A stretch of 64,000 bases of DNA from Deltaproteobacteria bacterium (lineage in GTDB: Bacteria; Myxococcota; XYA12-FULL-58-9). Positions 61,850-64,000 of the stretch are shown here, one piece after another. Positions within the stretch are counted from its first letter, which is position 1. Each line of letters opens with the position of its first letter. Both the position numbers and the translations under genes were made by a program. The notes below the pieces were generated by a model, which saw only the letters and a list, made by a program, of their open reading frames with translations, ran no database searches and was not told the DNA's origin. The stretch lies in contig JACRCV010000091.1 of NCBI GenBank assembly GCA_016218825.1, forward strand, positions 1 through 64,000, given 5' to 3'.

Positions 61850-62224
61850 TCAACCGATCACCCGTGCCACGTGGGTGAAGATCTTCTCCAGACGCGCCGC
61901 GCCGTCATTGGCGCCGTGGCTCTTGATGGCCGCCGCGAGCCGCGTCACCTCACCGGCGTCGAACCAGATGCCGTCGCCCGCCGGGCACAGATCGAGCTCG
62001 AGCCCCGGCGCCACCTCCTCGACGAGCAGCCGCCGATCACAGCGGGGACAGCGACGCCTGCCGGTCGCCGCCTTGGTCGCGGGCACCGTGGGCATCGAGG
62101 TCTGCAACAGCGCCTCGATCTCGCCCTCGTCGAACCAGACCCCGAGGTCGGCGGCGCAGTAGTCGAGCTCGATGCCTTCCACCTCGGCACAGAGCAGCGG
62201 TAGGCGACACCCGGGACAGCGCAT
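61850..62224 (-). CDS. Tandem zf-TFIIB domain protein
   Basis: From the ATG at 62224 (GGAG 5 nt upstream) the 124-residue product has two zf-TFIIB units: [10 protein letters not shown] with a second cysteine at [18 protein letters not shown], and RCPRCDRRL with [18 protein letters not shown]. Each CPxC-x-hydrophobic-C-x-GxWFD/E unit binds zinc. The C-terminus is a helix ([13 protein letters not shown]). This type of protein is often encoded beside LemA/M48 modules and may be a small metal-binding partner; its function is unknown. It is divergent from the FHA gene. Confidence 0.85.
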   Translation of the reverse strand: MRCPGCRLPLLCAEVEGIELDYCAADLGVWFDEGEIEALLQTSMPTVPATKAATGRRRCPRCDRRLLVEEVAPGLELDLCPAGDGIWFDAGEVTRLAAAIKSHGANDGAARLEKIFTHVARVIG

Positions 62225-62330
62225 CCGGTCTCCATAACACAACCGGGGGTTGGCTCAACGGTGTGAACGCGTTATGAACGAAAGATGACATCTCGGTGTG
62301 ACGTGTTGCTCTGAGCACAGGAATGGAGCC

Positions 62331-62927
62331 ATGACCCAGCCATCGGCAGTAGCCGGATTCAAACGCGAGGCTCTCCCCCAGGACATCGAGCCCTATCGCC
62401 AGGAGGCCGCGAAGAACGACCAGACGTCGTTCGAGAAGCTCGTCCCCTACCCGTTCCTGCTCTACGTGCGGAGCAAACTGTGGGACAAGTCGCTGTTGGT
62501 CGCGCGCGGCCACGGCGGTGACGACGCCGGCGCCACCCGCATGGTCCGCTACGAGTTCTACGAAGGCGGCTACACCTTCCTGCATCCGGTGCGCAAACGC
62601 CAGACGAACCCCGGCGACGCCGCGATCATCCTCGGTCGCTCCACGAGCCAAGACCTGATCGTCCCGGTGCCGTCGATCTCCAACAGCCACCTCGCGTTCC
62701 TGCCGCCGACCGCCGGCGCCCGGCCGCTGTGGCACGTCAAGGACAACGGCTCCTCCAACGGCAGCTGGCTGAACGACACCAAGCTCGAGCCGCTGAAGCC
62801 GTATCCGATCCAGGACAACGAGTACCTCCGCCTGGGCGGCAACTTGATCGCCTGGTTCTTGTATCCCGGCCACCTGTGGTTCCTGCTCAACAACGACGAC
62901 GAGCTGAAGAAGCTGACGGACGTCTAG
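62331..62927 (+). CDS. FHA-domain protein
   Basis: This 198-residue protein starts at the ATG at 62331. The FHA domain (about 100-190) has LGRSTSQDLIVP (Gly-Arg), SISNSHLAF (usual SRxH site with Asn in the Arg place), NGSSNGSWLND and an LRLGG strand. FHA domains bind phosphothreonine, so it is a likely reader of the Ser/Thr kinases encoded on either side (60.0 kb and 63.9 kb). The N-terminal ~95 residues are not recognised. Replacement of the Arg in SRxH may weaken phosphopeptide binding. Confidence 0.82.
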   Translation: MTQPSAVAGFKREALPQDIEPYRQEAAKNDQTSFEKLVPYPFLLYVRSKLWDKSLLVARGHGGDDAGATRMVRYEFYEGGYTFLHPVRKRQTNPGDAAIILGRSTSQDLIVPVPSISNSHLAFLPPTAGARPLWHVKDNGSSNGSWLNDTKLEPLKPYPIQDNEYLRLGGNLIAWFLYPGHLWFLLNNDDELKKLTDV

Positions 62928-62994
62928 AGCGGCGGCGCCGGCGGCGACTGACTCCCACAGGACGCTGTGCTAGATTGATGCCCTGAGGGTCCAT

Positions 62995-63921
62995 ATGTCG
63001 AGCTCCGGGCAGCTCCTCGTGATGGGTGCGCTCTTCGGCCGCGTGGCGACGGTCGCCGCGACCGCGCCGGAGGCCACGGTGGAAACCCCACCGGCGGCCA
63101 CGGCCGAGACCACGCCCGCGAAGCTGGCCCGCGCCAGGGTGCTGTTTGCGGACCTGGAGTACGACGCCGTCATCCCGCTGGTCCAAGCGGTGCTGCAAGA
63201 CGAAGGCGCGGCGATCGATCTGCGCCTCGACGCCTACTACCTGCTCGGCAGCTCGCTGGCGATCGCCAACCGCGCCAGTGAGGCCGAGGCCGCGTTCCGC
63301 TTCTTGTTGCGTGGCCGGCCGGAGCTCGATCTGCCGCCGGCCGAGACCCCGCCCAAGATCTTGCGGGTGTTTCGCAACGTCAAGGTCGAGGAGGATCGGA
63401 TCCGCGCCGAGACCCGCGCCCTCGAGCACCGGCGGATCGTCGACGGCCTGAAGCTGTTGGGCAGCCCGCCGCCGCAGATCCTCGGCGGTGAGCCGATCCA
63501 CTTTCGCTTCCAGCTCCGCGACCCGACGAGCTCGGTGGCCGGCGTCCGCCTGGACTACCGCAAGACCGGGAGCGCCGGGTTCGCGTCTTTGCCGCTGAGC
63601 CTCGACGCCACCGGCGGCTGGATTGGCTCGATCCCGGCCAGCTGGACCGAGAACGACGACGGCATGACCATCGAGGTCGCGGTCTTCACGCTCGACCGGG
63701 CCGGCGAGCCGCTGCTCGTGGTCGGCGCGCCGCCGGAGCCGGCGATGCGGATCGCGGTCACCCCGGGGACCGTCGCCGAGCGGACGCCGATCTACACCTC
63801 GGTGTGGTTCTGGGCCGGCACCGGCCTGGCGGTGATCGGCAGCGTCACCGCGGCGGTGCTGGTGTACCAGCGCCAGACCGACGTGCCGGCGAGCGATCTC
63901 GGGGCGCTGCGGCTATGGTGA
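62995..63921 (+). CDS. Exported TPR protein with C-terminal membrane anchor
   Basis: The protein is 308 residues from the ATG at 62995. The N-terminus is a signal-type hydrophobic segment followed by a Ala/Thr/Pro linker; residues ~45-110 are TPR-like helices (ARARVLFADLEYDAVIPLVQAVL, DAYYLLGSSLAIANRASEAEAAFRFLLRG). Residues ~150-260 form a beta-rich domain (FRFQLRDPTSSVAGVRLDYRK, WIGSIPASW). A transmembrane helix (VWFWAGTGLAVIGSVTAAVLVY) is at the end. It is probably a periplasmic or lipid-side scaffold. It is 23 nt before the next kinase gene. Confidence 0.7.
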   Translation: MSSSGQLLVMGALFGRVATVAATAPEATVETPPAATAETTPAKLARARVLFADLEYDAVIPLVQAVLQDEGAAIDLRLDAYYLLGSSLAIANRASEAEAAFRFLLRGRPELDLPPAETPPKILRVFRNVKVEEDRIRAETRALEHRRIVDGLKLLGSPPPQILGGEPIHFRFQLRDPTSSVAGVRLDYRKTGSAGFASLPLSLDATGGWIGSIPASWTENDDGMTIEVAVFTLDRAGEPLLVVGAPPEPAMRIAVTPGTVAERTPIYTSVWFWAGTGLAVIGSVTAAVLVYQRQTDVPASDLGALRLW

Positions 63922-63943
63922 CGGACGAGGAGACGGGTGGCCC

Positions 63944-64000
63944 GTGGCCGAGCTGATCTTCGGCAAGTATGAGATCGTCCGCCGCTTGGCCGTGGGGGGC
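63944..64000 (+). CDS. N-terminus of a second Ser/Thr protein kinase (runs off the right edge)
   Basis: A GTG at 63944 starts 19 codons reading AELIFGKYEIVRRLAVGG. FGKYEIVRRLAVGG is the usual start of a bacterial Ser/Thr protein kinase (glycine-rich loop entry) preceded by a short N-terminus. GGAG lies 12 nt upstream. The frame is one of the first elements of a kinase encoded immediately after the TPR/TM gene; the rest is outside the window. Confidence 0.75.
   Translation, partial: MAELIFGKYEIVRRLAVGG

Overview
High-GC (roughly 70%) chromosomal DNA that most resembles a member of the Myxococcota / deltaproteobacterial lineage. The pointers are a MYXO-CTERM-type C-terminal sorting tail (37.5 kb), very large cysteine-repeat lipoproteins, several Ser/Thr protein kinases with FHA/TPR partners, a class II (B12-dependent) NrdJ, a lysine-rich micro-protein, GTG/TTG starts and many envelope lipoproteins. 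No rRNA, tRNA, IS element, prophage or CRISPR array was found. Almost every gene has long open antisense shadows, as expected at this GC.

Layout. 0-9 kb is housekeeping: the N-terminus of a DnaK-like Hsp70, a penicillin-acylase-family Ntn hydrolase, an outer-membrane barrel protein behind a clear promoter, and the leftward run uvrB-uvrC-CMP-sugar synthetase. At 9.0-9.2 kb is a tiny stand-alone transcription unit (promoter, Shine-Dalgarno, 24-codon Lys/Ala/Thr peptide, terminator). 9.2-21 kb holds a cys-rich peptide/pssA/M42-peptidase operon, a coiled-coil protein, a 1370-residue Cys-repeat lipoprotein, a NhaR-like LysR regulator, and two c-di-GMP-type proteins (PilZ; REC-GGDQF-EAL). A 0.7 kb gene-free leader precedes nrdJ (21.9-24.7 kb).

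24.7-46 kb is the accessory, secretion/effector-rich part: a glycosidase-like lipoprotein, a large protein with a RelE-like C-terminal domain overlapped by a small candidate antidote gene, a 5-repeat Cys lipoprotein, an SLC13 transporter, a DUF1554 protein, a CcdA-thioredoxin fusion, a MYXO-CTERM serine hydrolase, and a convergent pair whose stop codons share CTAG: a caspase-fold-like (clan CD) His/Cys protein facing a protein with a Bacillus Tgl-type transglutaminase domain. Next come a c-heme sensor diguanylate cyclase with a c-heme lipoprotein, a porin-like barrel, a HELTH metalloprotein and KdsD.

47.8-49.6 kb is a hipBA module with a nested palindromic operator. 49.6-56 kb carries an unknown gene with a coding-like out-of-frame tail, a two-domain multicopper oxidase lipoprotein, a TPR-type membrane protein, an SAHH-like NAD-binding protein with an unknown N-terminus, and a metallophosphoesterase relative. 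56-62.2 kb is a leftward cluster that looks like an envelope-stress/signalling unit: zf-TFIIB protein, lemA (interrupted by one in-frame TAG), M48 protease, Ser/Thr kinase, ECF sigma, zinc-finger anti-sigma, and an STN/beta-helix membrane protein. The right edge runs rightward: FHA protein, TPR/TM protein and the first 19 codons of another Ser/Thr kinase.
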